A stretch of DNA of 64,000 nucleotides from Amia ocellicauda (lineage: Eukaryota; Chordata; Actinopteri; Amiiformes; Amiidae). Position 1 is the first letter of the stretch. Each line of letters starts with the position of its first letter. The notes beneath the pieces were generated by a model. The model was not told the origin of the DNA, made no database searches, and saw only the letters and a list, made by a program, of their open reading frames with translations. A program made the position numbers and the translations under genes. Location: positions 4,946,905 through 5,010,904 of the forward strand of contig NC_089853.1 of NCBI RefSeq assembly GCF_036373705.1. Reading direction: 5' to 3'. Of the stretch, positions 62,951 through 64,000 are shown in pieces.

Positions 62951-63388
62951 AAGCAATAAAAAAAGGCAAACGCAATGTTAGGGTATATTGTCAAAAGTGT
63001 AGTATTGAGAACAAGGGCAGTGATGTTCAGACTGTACAATGCACTAGTTAGAGCTCATCTGGATACTGTGGACAGTTCTGGGCTCCACACTTCAAGAAAG
63101 ATATCGCTGCTCTAGAGGCAGTTCAGAGGAGAGCAACCAGACTTATTCCAGGTCTGAAGGGAAAGTCCTACTGAGAGACTGAGGACCTGAACCTTTTCAC
63201 CCTGGAACAGAGAGGACTACGTAGGGACTTGATCCAAGTCTTCAAAATCATGAAAGGCATTGACCACATCAAACCAGAGGAGCTTTTCTAGATCAGCAGG
63301 GACACACGCACCCGGGGACACAAACGAGCACGATGGGTCAAATGGCCTCCTCTCGTTTGGAAACTTTCTTATGTTCTTTCTTCTTATG
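62951..63388 (+). mobile_element. LINE copy with internal deletion
   Basis: Starts in the AAGCAATAAA...GGCAAACGCAATG segment, which corresponds to the antisense copy near 5750, and continues through the RT C-terminal region. It then jumps near 63317-63324 from CCCGGGGACACAAA directly to CGAGCACGATGG, omitting about 170 bp. The shared 3' end follows. Confidence 0.8.
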
Positions 63389-64000
63389 TGTGTGCATGTG
63401 TACATTCCCATACTTTGAATGAAGACTAACTCAGACTTACTATTAATGAATTAACTAATGCATATCAGCAATTAAAACTCAAGGGGCACATTGCCAGCTA
63501 GCGAGTTAATAAAATGCTTGCAGTAAAAAAAGCCTTACATTTCTCTGCTGCATAATATTGAACATAAACAAGAGACGCTGAGTTAGCTTAGCAACGCACC
63601 TGCTGTTCTCACCTTTCCTTTCAGACATGCCACGGGTTCAGACACATTCCTGCCGACACGCCAGGGCTGAACTGCAGAGCAAGGCCTCAAAGTCAAAGAT
63701 TAGTCCTCCCCAGCTCTCCCGGCTGGTCCCTCTCAGAGGTTAGCGAAACATTGCGTTTTGCAACCGGAGCAAAGTAAACGCGATCTTACGGCTCGGCGCT
63801 TTCCTGTTATGAAATGATTTATATCGAATCATTGTGCTGTGGACCAGAAATGTATTACGGATACATAGTTACCTTAACTATACGGGGGAAATGAATCAGT
63901 TCAGCAACACGCTCGGTTCTTTGATTTAAGAAAACGGTTGGCTGTTTCTGCAACATCTTTCATGTTTTTCACTTCAGTAGTAATTAAGATCAGCAAATTC
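63389..64000. other. Right-edge non-coding DNA
   Basis: No feature supported. Confidence 0.4.

Overview
The window looks like nuclear DNA of a vertebrate, most likely a ray-finned fish. It has intron-rich genes with GT-AG splice sites, low gene density, many microsatellites, decayed LINE copies and hAT-like MITEs of a kind common in fish genomes. The species cannot be fixed from the sequence alone. Three complete genes could be assembled exon by exon, each with an unbroken frame and consistent splice phases.

Layout: 1-2371 is non-coding. At 2372-2525 (minus) there is a plausible first coding exon of an unidentified gene whose body would lie off the left edge. 2526-7099 is intergenic, with a LINE copy, a (TA)n tract and a GC-rich promoter-like block near 3.0-3.1 kb. 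NADSYN1 (glutamine-dependent NAD+ synthetase, 21 coding exons, 703 aa) occupies 7100-16278 on the minus strand. DHCR7 (7-dehydrocholesterol reductase, 478 aa, 7 coding exons plus a non-coding first exon) runs 18.6-26.28 kb on the plus strand. The two genes are head to head across about 2.3 kb holding a GC/CCAAT/ETS promoter on each side and two hAT-like MITEs. LARGE2 (gyltl1b; matriglycan xylosyl/glucuronyltransferase, 14 coding exons, 746 aa) occupies 31933-44952 on the minus strand and converges on DHCR7. 45034-64000 contains no recognisable gene, only LINE fragments, one MITE, simple repeats and AT-rich unique DNA that may hold LARGE2 upstream exons or regulatory elements.

NADSYN1 makes NAD+ from nicotinic acid adenine dinucleotide, DHCR7 performs the last reductive step of cholesterol synthesis using NADPH, and LARGE2 extends the laminin-binding glycan on alpha-dystroglycan in the Golgi. 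NADSYN1-DHCR7 is a conserved divergent pair in vertebrates. The LARGE2 neighbour links genes that sit on opposite arms of human chromosome 11.

No new defence, mobile or metabolic system was found. The most interesting unexplained signal is a two-part promoter-like motif, identical in spacing, near 3.06 kb and 16.37 kb. Other points are a long near-perfect hairpin in DHCR7 intron 3, six hAT-like elements (five with 8-bp target duplications), and a LINE family with about ten truncated copies.
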